Shown here piece after piece: positions 5,053-5,156 of a stretch of DNA of 5,156 nucleotides. Within the stretch, counting starts at the first letter, position 1, and each line of letters opens with the position of its first letter. Below the pieces are notes generated by a model that was not told where the DNA came from, did not search any database, and saw only the letters and a list, made by a program, of their open reading frames with translations. The stretch covers positions 1 through 5,156 of the forward strand of contig JAITCT010000113.1 in the NCBI GenBank assembly GCA_031282925.1, in the 5' to 3' direction. Position numbers and translations under genes: made by a program. The stretch comes from Dysgonamonadaceae bacterium (GTDB taxonomy: Bacteria > Bacteroidota > Bacteroidia > Bacteroidales > Azobacteroidaceae).

Positions 5053-5156
5053 GTCCATATTCACTCGCAATTTGTCTATGCACAAAACCATACCGCGCAA
5101 AGTATATATATTTTCCCATACAATTATTTGCAGGTTATCGGAATACTGCGCGTTCC
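5023..5156 (-). other. Open frame entering from the right edge and ending inside the repeat element
   Basis: From 5154 down to TGA 5025-5023 the minus strand is open for 43 codons. The first residues, NAQYSDNLQIIVWEN, lie outside the element and the rest is repeat-derived (TLRGMVLC and onward). The two other minus-strand frames contain stops in 5107-5156. It could be the tail of a gene whose original 3' end was displaced by the element, or it may be non-coding; no family is recognised. Confidence 0.2.
5078..5106 (-). repeat. Right 29-bp inverted-repeat arm
   Basis: This arm is the exact reverse complement of 4893-4921. It is followed by an alternating TA run (5103-5110) and then TTTTCCC, where the pairing with the left flank continues only imperfectly. 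Confidence 0.95.

Larger units (their letters stand above)
4893..5106. mobile_element. MITE-like element with 29-bp perfect terminal inverted repeats
   Basis: The 214-bp segment is bounded by perfect 29-bp inverted arms and encloses a four-copy tandem array. It encodes no transposase. The arms begin TATAC and end GTATA, which would fit insertion at a TA dinucleotide as in IS630/mariner-type MITEs, but the flanks are AT-rich and a TA duplication cannot be proven. Pairing continues imperfectly outward (about 4884-4892 with 5107-5117). A third, degenerate arm at 1860-1889 supports a dispersed family. As RNA, either strand would fold as a long stem closing a loop of small hairpins. Confidence 0.6.

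Overview
The window looks like a chromosomal segment of a Bacteroidota member, most likely order Bacteroidales. Three things point there: a RecQ C-terminus of the Bacteroidales type (HRDC followed by a helix-turn-helix tail), a MurF-alanine racemase fusion gene, which is characteristic of this phylum, and the lack of clear Shine-Dalgarno sequences upstream of the starts. No genus can be assigned.

Layout from left to right. The 3' end of recQ (1-533, +) converges on aroA (550-1794, -), with only 16 bp between the stop codons. Next on the minus strand is a murF-alr locus (1910-4443), which is split into two reading frames. The upstream frame (3430-4443) holds the N-terminal and central MurF domains. 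The downstream frame (1910-3547) holds the MurF C-terminal domain plus a complete alanine racemase. Upstream of murF is an AT-rich frame (4519-4875, -) whose C-terminus resembles the colicin E3-type ribonuclease domain. The right end is a non-coding, highly structured element (4893-5106).

The core genes are housekeeping functions: DNA repair (recQ), the shikimate pathway (aroA), and peptidoglycan precursor synthesis (Alr makes D-Ala; MurF adds D-Ala-D-Ala to the UDP-MurNAc-tripeptide).

The unusual content is the small repeats. (1) murF carries two copies of a GC-rich palindrome (GCGAAC-N6-GTTCGC), both in the same orientation and both read as G-E-H-x-G-S. One copy sits in three 18-bp tandem units. 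(2) Just downstream is a 7-bp tandem repeat (TTCACCC on the coding strand, about 2.9 copies) exactly where the frame breaks. One additional 7-bp unit would rejoin MurF and Alr into a single 846-residue protein. (3) At 4893-5106 a perfect 29-bp inverted repeat encloses four 23-bp tandem units. Each unit contains a 14-bp palindrome whose arms change in a compensating way. (4) A degenerate third copy of the 29-bp arm lies alone between alr and aroA (1860-1889), so this is probably a dispersed repeat family.

No tRNA, rRNA, CRISPR array or transposase gene was seen.
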